From NCBI GenBank assembly GCA_041905795.1, contig JAYRKL010000022.1, positions 1 through 64,000 of the forward strand: DNA of 64,000 nt. Direction: 5' to 3'. The position numbers and the translations under genes are program-made. The notes under the pieces were generated by a model, which worked only from the letters and a program-made list of their open reading frames with translations, was not told the origin of the DNA and did no database searches. Positions 8,865-18,165 of this stretch are shown piece by piece; positions within the stretch are counted from its first letter, which is position 1, and each line of letters starts with the position of its first letter. This DNA is from SHVO01 sp041905795. Its GTDB lineage: Bacteria > Pseudomonadota > Alphaproteobacteria > Rhodospirillales > Rhodospirillaceae.

Positions 8865-11800
8865 CTAAAACCGCGCGCGGTAGGTGAGGGTCAGGTTGTG
8901 CCCGAGGTAGCCGCCGGCTTTCTGGGCGTCGTAGTCCAGGCTCCAGGTGGAGAATTTCTGTTTCCACGCCAGGCCGACGCCGCCGGTGACGGTGTTGGCG
9001 GCAGGCGCCACGCCCTGCAAGGTGAAAGCGGCGGTGCCGGCGGCGAACTGGGCCTGGAACACGGGCGCGTCCGCCTTGAACTCGTGGGCGAGGTCGCCGC
9101 GCAGTTCGAACTGCACCTCGGACAGGTCGCCCAGCTCGGACTGGTATTGGAAGGCGCCGCCGCCGCCCGCGCGCAAGGAGGTGGTGATGCGGTGGGCGTA
9201 GATCAGGTCGGCGCCGTCGCTGGCGCCGGTTTCCTTGTGGGCCTGCTGGTAGATGCGGGCATAGGCGCCGCGCAGATACGGCACCAAATGGCCGCTGCCG
9301 AGCGGCAGGTCGGCGCCGGCGTCGACCGCGGTGGTCACCTGGTTGCCGGTCCAGTCGGACTGCGCGGTGCGGGCGATGGTGCCGAAGGCGACGTCGCGGG
9401 TGCTGGAATGGGTGTCGTAGGCGAAGCCGACGATCCCTTGCACGAACAGCGGATCGATATTGGCGCGGGTGTAGAAATCGAAGGCGGTGGAGGAGAGATC
9501 GTTCTTGCGCCCGGAGTTGTCCTTCCCGGTCATATAGCTCTCGGTCTGGCTGAGGGACACGCCGCCCAGCCAGTTGCGGTCCAGTTCGCCGTCGATGCCG
9601 GCGGATAAGCCACCGGTGACGGCGCGGTAGCCGGGGACCGTCGTGCCGGCCGCGTTCTGCGCGGTGTTCTGGTTGCCGTAGGTGCCGTAGACCTGCGCCC
9701 AGTAACTCGTACGATAGCGGCCCAGCGGCTCGTCGAGGGTGCGCGAAAGGCCCTCCATGCGCCGGCGCACGGCGGTCTGCGACAGGTTGATGGCGTTGAG
9801 CGCGGCGATGCGGGAGGCGTCCGAGATGTCGGGGGTGAGCTGGGTCAGCGCCTTGGTGAAGTCGGTGCGCGCCGTGATGTCGCCCAGGGCGGTGGACAAT
9901 TCGGTGTCGCTGGCCAACGCCGGCAGCACCGATTCATAAACCTTGCCGAGATCGGCGGCGAGGCCCAGCTGGCTCGCGGTGTTGCGGGTCACCTGGTATT
10001 GCAGGACGTTGGTGCCGCCGGCGGCCAGCGCGATGCGCTTGGTGTACATGATGGTGGACGTGGGTTGCTGCACGTTGATGTCCGTGCCCAGCACCAGGGT
10101 CTGGGCCTGGATCAGGTTGACCGTGAGCTTGTCTTGCACCGGTCCCGTGAGCAGCGCGTTGATGGAGGTGCCGCTGCCCACCGAGAAGGCGCCGTCGGCG
10201 GTGATGGTGCCGTAATAGCCGCCGGTGGCGTTGATGTTGAAGTTGAGCACCGAGGCGCCGGTGACGCTGCCCGAGGTGATATGCACCGGGGCGGCGGCGG
10301 GGATGGTCAGCGTGCTGCTGGCCAGGGCGAGGCTGACCGTGCCGCCGTCGGCGCCGATGCCGCCGGTGAGCGTGCTGTTGGTGAGGGCCAGGGTGTTGGC
10401 GCCGGCTCCCAGGGACAGGGTGCCGGTGACCAGGGTGTTGGCGAGAGAGACGCGGTCGTTGCCGGCGCCGGTCTTGATGGCGCCGGTGATCCCGCCGCCG
10501 GTGCTGGCGAAGTCGTTGGCGCCGGAGCCCAGCACGATATCGCCGAGGATGGCGCCGGAATTGCGGAAGGTGACGGGCGTGGCGGTCTTGCTGAGGTCGA
10601 AGGCCAGCGCCGCGCCGGTGCCTTTGACGCTGGCGTAGACGCTGCCGCTGTTGTCCACCGAGGTCAGGGTGCCCGAGGCGTCCGTTATCCCATAAGCGCT
10701 CTGGGTGGCGCCGTGGGATTCGGCGGTGATGATGCCGCTGTTGACGAAGCTGGCGACATTGGCGCGGGCGTCGATGGTGACGGCGGTGGCGTCGCCGCCG
10801 CCGTAGCCGGCCGCGCCGGTGGTGACGTCTTCCGAGGAATCGCGGGTCACGGCGGTGATGGCGCCGGAGTTGACGATGCCGGGGATGGTGGTCAGTTCGC
10901 CGATGCGGATGGCGGTGGTGGCGGTGTCGACGCCGCTGGCGTTGATCTCGCCGCCCGCGATCCTGAGCGCGCCGGCGAAGGTGACGCGGTAGTCGACGCC
11001 GCCGTTGGTGATGCCGGTGATATTGACCGCGCGCACCGAGGTGACGGATGAGGCGGCCTGGGAGGTGATATTGCCGCGGATCAGGAGGCTGGAACCGTCC
11101 GCGTCGCCCGCCAGCTTGCCGATGGCGATGTCCTTGTAGCCGGCGGAACCGCCCTGGCCGACGTAGAGCGCTTCAGCGCCGCCGATGACGCTCAAGGTGG
11201 AATCGGTGAGGCCGTTGCCGGTCCCGCCCTGGGCCGCCGTGACGCCGTTGCCCTCGAGCAGGATGCCGCCGGCATTGCCGGCGACCCACAGGGCGCGGCC
11301 GCCCGGATACAACGGGTCGGTGGAGGTGTTGGTGCCGGCCGCCTTGCCGGTGGAGATGGAGCCGGTGTTGGTGATGGCGCCGGTGACGTTGCCGCCGGTG
11401 TAAATGCCGATGGTGGCCTGGCCGAAGCCTTCGATTGTGCCGCTGTTGGTGAGGGCGCCGCTGACGGCGCCGTTGACGGCCATGCCCCAGGCGGAATTGC
11501 CGGAGAGAGAGATCTTGCCGGCGTTGACGATGGAGCCGTCGATGCGGGCGCTAGTGAGGATGCCGTTGGAGCCGTTGCCGCCGACCGTCAGGGTCGACCC
11601 GGTGTTGAGGGCGATGGAGCCGTGGAAGATGTTGGCGCCGTCCACCTGGATGGCGCTGTTGGTGACGGTGGTGCCGGACAGCGAACTGGTCGAAGCGGGG
11701 CCGGGCACATTGATCGCGCCGTTATTGACGAGGCCGCCGGTGAGGTCGCCGTTGCCGGTGGTGACGCGTATCCCGATCGCAAAGCTCTCGCCGCTGTTGG

Positions 11801-12080
11801 AGATGGTGCCGGCGTTGGTGACGATGTTGGAACTGTCGAGGGTGACCGCAGCGCCCGTGGTTGCCGCGATGGAGCCGGCGCTGGTCACGCTGACATTCCC
11901 CGGCCCGCCGCCATCGAGCGTGGAGGTGACCACCGGGGTGGTACGGGCGGTGCTGACGGTGAGGTCGGCGCCCAAGGCCTGGGCGAGAGGGACGGGCAAG
12001 GACAACAAAGATCCGGCAACGGCCGCGCCAATCTTGAGGCCGCGGCTTTTCTTTTCAGCGTTCAAAATGCTGTCCCTCAT
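8865..12080 (-). CDS. Autotransporter outer-membrane protein (about 1071 aa)
   Basis: The start is placed at 12080 (MRDSILNAEKKSRGLKIGAAV), giving an extended signal peptide ending near AQALGA. The passenger (to about residue 750) is a low-complexity beta-helix with recurring NSGxI and TNxGxI units (NAGTISNSGESFAI, NSGTIEGFGQAT, NTGSISTG). The last ~280 residues are an autotransporter barrel with WAQVYGTYGNQ, GLSAGIDGELDRNWLGGVSLS and a C-terminal aromatic strand ending TYRARF. This is type Va secretion; the passenger role (adhesion or other surface function) cannot be read from the sequence. The adjacent XRE-cupin gene may regulate it. Confidence 0.92.
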   Translation of the reverse strand: MRDSILNAEKKSRGLKIGAAVAGSLLSLPVPLAQALGADLTVSTARTTPVVTSTLDGGGPGNVSVTSAGSIAATTGAAVTLDSSNIVTNAGTISNSGESFAIGIRVTTGNGDLTGGLVNNGAINVPGPASTSSLSGTTVTNSAIQVDGANIFHGSIALNTGSTLTVGGNGSNGILTSARIDGSIVNAGKISLSGNSAWGMAVNGAVSGALTNSGTIEGFGQATIGIYTGGNVTGAITNTGSISTGKAAGTNTSTDPLYPGGRALWVAGNAGGILLEGNGVTAAQGGTGNGLTDSTLSVIGGAEALYVGQGGSAGYKDIAIGKLAGDADGSSLLIRGNITSQAASSVTSVRAVNITGITNGGVDYRVTFAGALRIAGGEINASGVDTATTAIRIGELTTIPGIVNSGAITAVTRDSSEDVTTGAAGYGGGDATAVTIDARANVASFVNSGIITAESHGATQSAYGITDASGTLTSVDNSGSVYASVKGTGAALAFDLSKTATPVTFRNSGAILGDIVLGSGANDFASTGGGITGAIKTGAGNDRVSLANTLVTGTLSLGAGANTLALTNSTLTGGIGADGGTVSLALASSTLTIPAAAPVHITSGSVTGASVLNFNINATGGYYGTITADGAFSVGSGTSINALLTGPVQDKLTVNLIQAQTLVLGTDINVQQPTSTIMYTKRIALAAGGTNVLQYQVTRNTASQLGLAADLGKVYESVLPALASDTELSTALGDITARTDFTKALTQLTPDISDASRIAALNAINLSQTAVRRRMEGLSRTLDEPLGRYRTSYWAQVYGTYGNQNTAQNAAGTTVPGYRAVTGGLSAGIDGELDRNWLGGVSLSQTESYMTGKDNSGRKNDLSSTAFDFYTRANIDPLFVQGIVGFAYDTHSSTRDVAFGTIARTAQSDWTGNQVTTAVDAGADLPLGSGHLVPYLRGAYARIYQQAHKETGASDGADLIYAHRITTSLRAGGGGAFQYQSELGDLSEVQFELRGDLAHEFKADAPVFQAQFAAGTAAFTLQGVAPAANTVTGGVGLAWKQKFSTWSLDYDAQKAGGYLGHNLTLTYRARF

Positions 12081-12393
12081 GCAAGAAAAGGCCGCCCGCG
12101 GCAAAGCTGTGGGTGGCCGATGAGGGCTAGACGCGGCCCTTGCGGATTTCCTGCGCCGCGGGTGCTGAGTTATTTACCCACGAATACCCGATGCCGTCCG
12201 GCCGAAGGCGCCGGACACTTATAATTATGTGACGGCCGGCCGCGCGCTGCCGGAAATGTCGGCAAGTAACTGAGAGACATATATAATGTCAGGTTGGCGG
12301 AGGCTGGAAATGCCTGGCCTGGCGGCGGTGTCATTTCATGAGTGGCGCGGACAATCTCCGGTGGATTATCAAGGCTCGGGAGGAATTTTGAGT
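12081..12393. other. Divergent intergenic region between autotransporter and diguanylate cyclase
   Basis: About 310 nt without a convincing gene. It holds two AT-rich TATAAT-like hexamers (in CTTATAATTATG near 12220 and in CATATATAATGT at 12282-12287) that could serve as -10 elements, but no good -35 match was found at the right spacing. A clear ribosome site GGGAGGAA (12378-12385) precedes the downstream gene. Confidence 0.5.
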
Positions 12394-15300
12394 GTGAGCC
12401 GTCACATCCGCGCCTTTGCTCTGGTTTGCGCCCTGGCGATTGCCGGTGCGGCGCGGCCTGCGTCCGCGTCCGAGCGCTGGTCGCTGCTCGCCGACGTCCT
12501 GTTCACCCAACTCAATCCCGATCAAGGCCTGCCGACCCGCTTCACCACGTCGGTGGCCGAGGACAAGGATGGCTTCCTGTGGTTCGGCACCTCGGGCGGT
12601 CTCGCGCGCTGGGACGGTTATCACTTCAAGACCTTCAAGAGCGGCAGCGCGGCGCTGCCGTCGAGCTACATCGTCTCGCTGCACACCGATGCCCAGGGAT
12701 TCTTATGGATCGGCACCGCCGGCGGCGGGCTCGCGCGCCATGAGCCGGGCACGGAGCGCTTCACGGTGTTCGGCCCCGGACCGGACGGTGTCAGTGACGG
12801 CCAGGTCTGGGCGGTGGACGACGACGGCCAGGGCGGCCTGTGGATCGCCACCGACGGCGGCCTTGATCACCGTGACGCCCAGGGAGCCTGGACCCGCGAG
12901 CGCCATGACGACGCGAACCCGGCGAGCCTGCCCGACAACCATGTCACCGCGCTGCGCCATGACAGCAAGGGCCGGGTCTGGGCCGGCACGCGCCGCGGGC
13001 TGGCGCGCAAGGACCCCGGCGCCGCCGGTTTCGTTGTCGTGCCGCTGCCGGGGGACGACGACCCGGAAATCCGGCCAGAGATTTGGTGTGTGTTCGAGGA
13101 CAGCGCCGGGCGCATCTGGATCGGCGCCAAGAACCGCGGCGTGTTCGTCATCGAGGCCGGCCAGGACGCGCCGCGCCCGGTGCGTGAAAACAAGGTGCAT
13201 GAGAACAATGGGCGTGACGCCGCCGGGCTGGAACATCAGACCGTGAACACGGTGGCCGAGGCGGCGCCAGGCCATATGTGGGTCGGCACCTTCGGCCAGG
13301 GCATCGTCATGATCGACACGGCGTCGTGGGAAACCCGGCGCATCCAGCACGAAGCGGTGCGGCCGTCGAGCCTGGTGCACGACGACGTGCGCGCCATGCA
13401 CGTGGACCGCGCCGGTTTCCTGTGGATCGGCACCTCGGGCGGCCTGTCGCGCTACGACACCCGCCAGACCGCGGTCACCACCATCTTCGGCGAATGGGGC
13501 CGCGCCACGGCGCTGTCGGACATCGATGTCTGGTCGGTGCTGGCCGCCGCCGACGGTCGCGTCTGGGCGGGATTGCGCGAAGGCGGCGTCGATATCCTCG
13601 ATCCACAGGGCGGGCGGGTCGGCGGTTTGCGCCCCGATGCCGCGCGCCCCGACAGCGCCCTGCCGCCGGACCGGGTCTACGCCATGGTGCAGACGGCGGG
13701 CGGCGAGGTGTTCCTCGGCACCAACCGCGGTCTCTACCGCACGGACGCCGCGGGCAAGCGTGTGACGCGCGTCAAGGTGGACCCCGCGCATCCCGATTTG
13801 CCGATACGCACCCTGCGCGCGGCCGAGGGCGCCCTGTGGATCGGCACCTTGTGGGACGGCTTATGGCGCCTGGACCCGGTGAAGGGCATGGCCACCGGCC
13901 ATTGGAGCCGCGAGACCCTGGCCGGCGAACGCATCGAAGTGATCGCCCCCGGCGGCGACGGCTGGCTGTGGGTCGGCGGTGCGTCCGGCCTCACCCGGTT
14001 CAATACGGCGACAGGCGAGGGTGAGAAGATCCTGCCCGACGCCGGCGATCCGCGGTCGCTGTCGGCCGCCTGGGTGTCGGCATTGGCCACCGACGCCAAG
14101 GGCCGGTTGTGGGTCGGCACTCTCGGCGGCGGCCTCAACATCATGGACGGCCGCGACGACGCCGGCCGCCCGCGCTTCACGCGCCTCGGCGAGGCGCAAG
14201 GACTGCCCAACGCCAGCGCCGCGCGATTGCAGCCCGACCGCACCGGCCGCATGTGGGTCAGCACCAACGACGGCCTGGCGGTGATCGACCCCGAGACTTT
14301 ATCCGTGCGTGCGCTGCACCGCGCCGAGGGCGTGGCCATCACCTTCAATTGGGTCAATTCCGGCGCCGTGACCGAGGCCGGCGAGATCCTGTTCGGCGGT
14401 TCCGGCGGGCTCACCGTCATCCGGCCCGCGCTGCTGGCGCCCTGGAGCTACCAGCCGCCGGTGGTGGTGACCGACCTGCGCGTCGGCGGCAAGACCGCCG
14501 ACTGGAGCCGCGCGCTGACGGTGCCGGCGGACGCCAACAGCCTGACGGTCGAATTCGCCGCGCTGGATTACTCGGCGCCGGAACTGAACCGCTACGCCTA
14601 TCGGCTGCAAGGGTACGACAAGGACTGGATCCCGGCGCCGTGGACCCAGCGCCTGGCCGCGTACACCAACCTGCCGCCCGGCGACTATGCCCTGGCGATC
14701 CGCGGCTCCAACCGCGAAGGGATGTGGGCGGAGAAGCTCCTGACGCTGCCGGTGCGCGTGGCGCCGGCCTGGCGTCAGACCCTGTGGTTCCAGGTGGCGC
14801 TCGTGCTTTCGGGACTGGCGTTCGTCTCGCTCCTGGTGCGCGGCCGCACGGCCTACCTGCGGGCGCGGCAGAGGCAGCTGGAGCAGGAGGTCGCCGCGCG
14901 CACCGCCGAACTGCGCACCGCCAACGCACGGCTGTTCGACCTGGCCACCACCGACACGCTCACCGGCTGCGCCAACCGCCGCCACCTGCTCGAACGGGCG
15001 GCGGGTGCCATCGCGCTCGCCCACCGCAGCGGCCAGGCCATCAGCCTGTTGATCGCCGACCTCGATCACTTCAAACGGGTCAACGACACCTATGGCCATG
15101 CCGGCGGCGACAAGGTGCTGGTCGCCGCCGCCGGCGCCTATGCCGCCCACGTCCGCACGTCCGACATCCTGGCGCGCATCGGCGGCGAGGAATTCGCCAT
15201 CCTGATGCCGGGCACCGACAAGGACGGCGCCATGATCCTGGCCGAACGCCTGCGCCAGGCGGTGGCCGACACCGTGATCGACATCGACGGCAAGGACGTG

Positions 15301-15447
15301 CGCGTCACCACCAGCATGGGCCTGGCGGCGCTGGGCAGGAACGAGAGCTTCGACGCCCTGTTCGCCCGCGCCGACGCCGCCCTGTACGCCGCCAAACACG
15401 CCGGGCGCAACCGCGTGCAGGCGGCGGAGAGCGGGACCAAGAACTAG
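12394..15447 (+). CDS. Propeller-sensor diguanylate cyclase (Reg_prop, Y_Y_Y, GGDEF; 1017 aa)
   Basis: The start is GTG 12394, about 10 nt after GGAGG; a TTG at 12388 is the alternative. A signal peptide (HIRAFALVCALAIAGAARPASA) is followed by many two-component-regulator propeller repeats (DGFLWFGTSGGLARWDG, QGFLWIGTAGGGLARHEPG) forming two periplasmic propellers, then a Y_Y_Y domain (about 690-765), one membrane segment near 797-817, a short coiled coil and a GGDEF domain. GGEEF is at about residue 930, and RTSD five residues upstream is an intact inhibitory I-site, so c-di-GMP synthesis with product feedback is expected. It is convergent with the hybrid kinase 22 nt away. Confidence 0.93.
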   Translation: MSRHIRAFALVCALAIAGAARPASASERWSLLADVLFTQLNPDQGLPTRFTTSVAEDKDGFLWFGTSGGLARWDGYHFKTFKSGSAALPSSYIVSLHTDAQGFLWIGTAGGGLARHEPGTERFTVFGPGPDGVSDGQVWAVDDDGQGGLWIATDGGLDHRDAQGAWTRERHDDANPASLPDNHVTALRHDSKGRVWAGTRRGLARKDPGAAGFVVVPLPGDDDPEIRPEIWCVFEDSAGRIWIGAKNRGVFVIEAGQDAPRPVRENKVHENNGRDAAGLEHQTVNTVAEAAPGHMWVGTFGQGIVMIDTASWETRRIQHEAVRPSSLVHDDVRAMHVDRAGFLWIGTSGGLSRYDTRQTAVTTIFGEWGRATALSDIDVWSVLAAADGRVWAGLREGGVDILDPQGGRVGGLRPDAARPDSALPPDRVYAMVQTAGGEVFLGTNRGLYRTDAAGKRVTRVKVDPAHPDLPIRTLRAAEGALWIGTLWDGLWRLDPVKGMATGHWSRETLAGERIEVIAPGGDGWLWVGGASGLTRFNTATGEGEKILPDAGDPRSLSAAWVSALATDAKGRLWVGTLGGGLNIMDGRDDAGRPRFTRLGEAQGLPNASAARLQPDRTGRMWVSTNDGLAVIDPETLSVRALHRAEGVAITFNWVNSGAVTEAGEILFGGSGGLTVIRPALLAPWSYQPPVVVTDLRVGGKTADWSRALTVPADANSLTVEFAALDYSAPELNRYAYRLQGYDKDWIPAPWTQRLAAYTNLPPGDYALAIRGSNREGMWAEKLLTLPVRVAPAWRQTLWFQVALVLSGLAFVSLLVRGRTAYLRARQRQLEQEVAARTAELRTANARLFDLATTDTLTGCANRRHLLERAAGAIALAHRSGQAISLLIADLDHFKRVNDTYGHAGGDKVLVAAAGAYAAHVRTSDILARIGGEEFAILMPGTDKDGAMILAERLRQAVADTVIDIDGKDVRVTTSMGLAALGRNESFDALFARADAALYAAKHAGRNRVQAAESGTKN

Positions 15448-15469
15448 CGGCCGCCCCGTTTCCCCGGCG

Positions 15470-17797
15470 TCAGGACGCCGGGCGCCGCGCCATGACTGCG
15501 GCCACCGCCCGCTTCAGTTCCGCGGTCTCGAACGGCTTGCGCAGGTGCGCCGCGGACGGCGGTTGCCGCGCTTCCGTCAGGCTTTCGTTGTAGCCGCTCA
15601 TCGTCAGCAGCCCGAGGCCGGGTTTGAGCGCGAGGGCGCGTTCGCACAGGTCCTGGCCCGAAATGGATCCGGGCAGGCCAAGGTCGGTGATCAGCAGGTC
15701 GAAGTCCCGGCGGAGCAGAAGGTCGAGGGCATCCTCAGCGTTGGCCACGGCGCTAACCGTGTGGCCGAAGGATTCCAGCTGCAGGCCGACCGTCTCGCGC
15801 ACTTCCGGGATGTCCTCGACCAGCAGCAGGCGCAAGGCATCCGGCGCCGGGGGCGGTGCGGCCGGCGCCGTGTCGGCCGCCGCCGCCGCGGTGTCCGCCG
15901 CGGACAGCGGAAAATAGATGTCGAAGCTCGTTCCGCGGCCGACCTCGGACGCCACCGCGATGCGCCCGCCCGACTGGCGCACGAAACCGTAGACCATGCT
16001 GAGGCCGAGGCCGTTGCCCTGGCCCATGGGCTTGGTGGTGAAGAACGGGTCGAAGGCCTCGCTCAGAATCTGCGGCGTCATGCCGTAACCGGTATCCGCG
16101 ACCGTGATACGGGCGTAGCGCCCGGGGGACAGCCGGTCGCTGTAGACCGGCACTTCGCTGTCGGTTTCGACGGCTGCGAGCGTGAAGGTCAGCGTTCCGC
16201 CCGCGGGCATGGCGTCGCGGGCGTTGAGGCTGAGATTGAGCAGGCAGTTCTCCAGCTGGGCTTCGTCGACCAGTGCCAGAAGAGGCGTATCGGTGCCGCG
16301 GGCGACGACGCGGATATTGGCGGGCAGCGTCCTTTTGAGCCACCGGGCGGTGCTTTCGATGCGGCGCCCGAGGTCGTGCACGCCGGCATTGAGCTGTTGC
16401 TTGCGTCCATAGGCCAGCAGGTGCTGGGTCAGCTCGCCGCCGCGCCGGGCGGTCTTGAGGGCCAGGGCGGCCAGCGTCTGCACGCGGGGCGACACGCTCG
16501 GGTCGTCGAGCAGCAGTTCGAGGTTGCCCGAGATCACGGCCAGAAGGTTGTTGAAATCATGGGCGACGCCGGCGGTCAGCTGGCCGACGGCCTTCATCTT
16601 ATGGGCCTGGCGAAGGGTCTCCTCGGTGGCCTTCTGCTCGGCGATGTCCTCGACGATCGACCAGGTGTAGGTCTGGCCGTCGGTGCCCTGCACGGAAATG
16701 CCGCTCAGGCGGATGGGGATGCGCGTGCCGTCCTTCTGCACATACTCCTTCTCGTAGGGGCCGTAGCGGCCTGAGGTCTGGAGCGACCGGAGCTGCATCT
16801 GCTCCATCTTGAAATATTCCGGCGGCGTCAGTTTCCAGTAGTCGAGGGTCTTGAGTTCGTCGTCGGGATAGCCGCAAATCCTGCGGAAGGCCTCGTTGTA
16901 CTCGACGTAACGGCCGGACGAGTCGGTGAGCGCGATGCCGATCGGCGCCATCTCGTACAAGCCGCGCAGCTTCTCCTCGCTGAGGCGCAGTTCCTCGAGC
17001 GTGGCGATCTCGTCGGTGATGTCGTCCGAGATTCCCAGCAGGTATTCCGGCCTGCCGGCGCGGTCGCGCAGGGCGACTTTCCAGGTGCGGAGATAACGGG
17101 TTTCCCGGTTCGCCGACCGGATCGGTTCAAGATCGATCTTCTTGACCTGGTCGGAGGCCAGGACCTCGCGGTCGGCGGCGGTGAAGGCGTCGGCCTGGGC
17201 CTTGGGCCAGAAATCGTGGTCGCATTTGCCCAGCAGCTGCTCGCGCGAATATCCCAGCACCTCCTCGGCGGCGCGGTTGAAGAGCTGGAATTGCAGATCG
17301 GACGCGCGCTTGAGGAACAGCATCATCGGCAGGTGCTCGACGATCCCTTCCAGCAGCAGCTGGGAATGATGCAGCTTCTGTTCGTGGCCCTTGAGGCCGG
17401 TGATATCCACGCCGCAGGCGATGATCCCCGCCGCCCCGCCGCTTGTGTCGTGCAGCCGGCGGAAGCTGCAGGCGAAGATGCGGTCATCCTGATGGCTGAA
17501 GCGGGCGATCAGTTCGCACTGGACCGTGTCTCCCGCCGCCGCGCGGGCGACGGCGGCGCGGACCTCCGCGCGGCTTTTCTCGGAATAGCTCACCCAGGGC
17601 GTTTCCCAGAAGAATTTTCCGGTCACGTCTTCCGCCGCCAGCCCGAGGTCCGCGAGCGGCGTCCGGTTGATGAAACGGACGCGGCCCTCCGGCGTCAGGA
17701 TGGCGACCGGGACCGGCAGGAGGTTCAGCACGTCGCGCAGATCCGGCGAGGAGACGCACGGCGGCGCCTGGCGGCTCGGATCGGGAAGCTCGGGCAT
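15470..17797 (-). CDS. Hybrid sensor histidine kinase with three PAS domains and a receiver (775 aa)
   Basis: The start at 17797 (MPELPDPSRQAPP) follows an AGGA-containing leader. Three PAS domains occupy about 20-135, 145-265 and 275-395. A HisKA domain has the H-box VGQLTAGVAHDFNNLLAVIS, then a HATPase with DTGYGMTPQI, FFTTKPMGQGNGLGLSMVYG, and a C-terminal receiver (LLLVEDIPEVRE, phospho-acceptor region LLITDLGLPG). No membrane segments are visible, so it is probably a soluble sensor of an intracellular signal; no heme or flavin residues stood out. The attached receiver is terminal and has no output domain. Its tail-to-tail neighbour makes c-di-GMP, but the two genes are not in one operon. 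Confidence 0.93.
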   Translation of the reverse strand: MPELPDPSRQAPPCVSSPDLRDVLNLLPVPVAILTPEGRVRFINRTPLADLGLAAEDVTGKFFWETPWVSYSEKSRAEVRAAVARAAAGDTVQCELIARFSHQDDRIFACSFRRLHDTSGGAAGIIACGVDITGLKGHEQKLHHSQLLLEGIVEHLPMMLFLKRASDLQFQLFNRAAEEVLGYSREQLLGKCDHDFWPKAQADAFTAADREVLASDQVKKIDLEPIRSANRETRYLRTWKVALRDRAGRPEYLLGISDDITDEIATLEELRLSEEKLRGLYEMAPIGIALTDSSGRYVEYNEAFRRICGYPDDELKTLDYWKLTPPEYFKMEQMQLRSLQTSGRYGPYEKEYVQKDGTRIPIRLSGISVQGTDGQTYTWSIVEDIAEQKATEETLRQAHKMKAVGQLTAGVAHDFNNLLAVISGNLELLLDDPSVSPRVQTLAALALKTARRGGELTQHLLAYGRKQQLNAGVHDLGRRIESTARWLKRTLPANIRVVARGTDTPLLALVDEAQLENCLLNLSLNARDAMPAGGTLTFTLAAVETDSEVPVYSDRLSPGRYARITVADTGYGMTPQILSEAFDPFFTTKPMGQGNGLGLSMVYGFVRQSGGRIAVASEVGRGTSFDIYFPLSAADTAAAAADTAPAAPPPAPDALRLLLVEDIPEVRETVGLQLESFGHTVSAVANAEDALDLLLRRDFDLLITDLGLPGSISGQDLCERALALKPGLGLLTMSGYNESLTEARQPPSAAHLRKPFETAELKRAVAAVMARRPAS

Positions 17798-18165
17798 GAA
17801 TGGTCGTCCTGGCGCGGAAATAGGGTGAGGCCGGAGCGCCGCCAAGACCCTGTCCGGGGGCTCACGCGCGCTTGCGCGTAGGTGCATTTTTAAGGGACTG
17901 CGGCTTGCGCCGACACCCGGAAAACACCCGCGGCGCCCAGTATGAAAGTTTCAATATTCATTGACACGGCGGAATTTCGCGACCTCTTCGGGCAAGGGGC
18001 AGGCGCGCCCTCCGGGCCGGGCGCGGTGGGTTCCGCCGGTGCGGGCGGCATCACCTGTCCGCGTGCTGTCGTCATATCCGGGTCATTATATCCGGATGAA
18101 TATAACGTGGACATGGCGATATATCTGTCCGTATATAACGCGCGGTTCATTTTGGAGGTGCGACT
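17798..18165. other. Divergent promoter region upstream of TonB-dependent receptor 1
   Basis: This ~370-nt region shifts to AT-rich sequence near the receptor gene. It holds two close copies of TATCCGG (in CATATCCGGG and TATATCCGGATGA, about 18073-18098) and GGACA/TGTCC half-sites around 18109-18130 that could be operator elements. A loose promoter match is TGGACA (18108-18113) with TATATA (18132-18137), spacing 18. No protein-coding signal was convincing. Confidence 0.4.
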
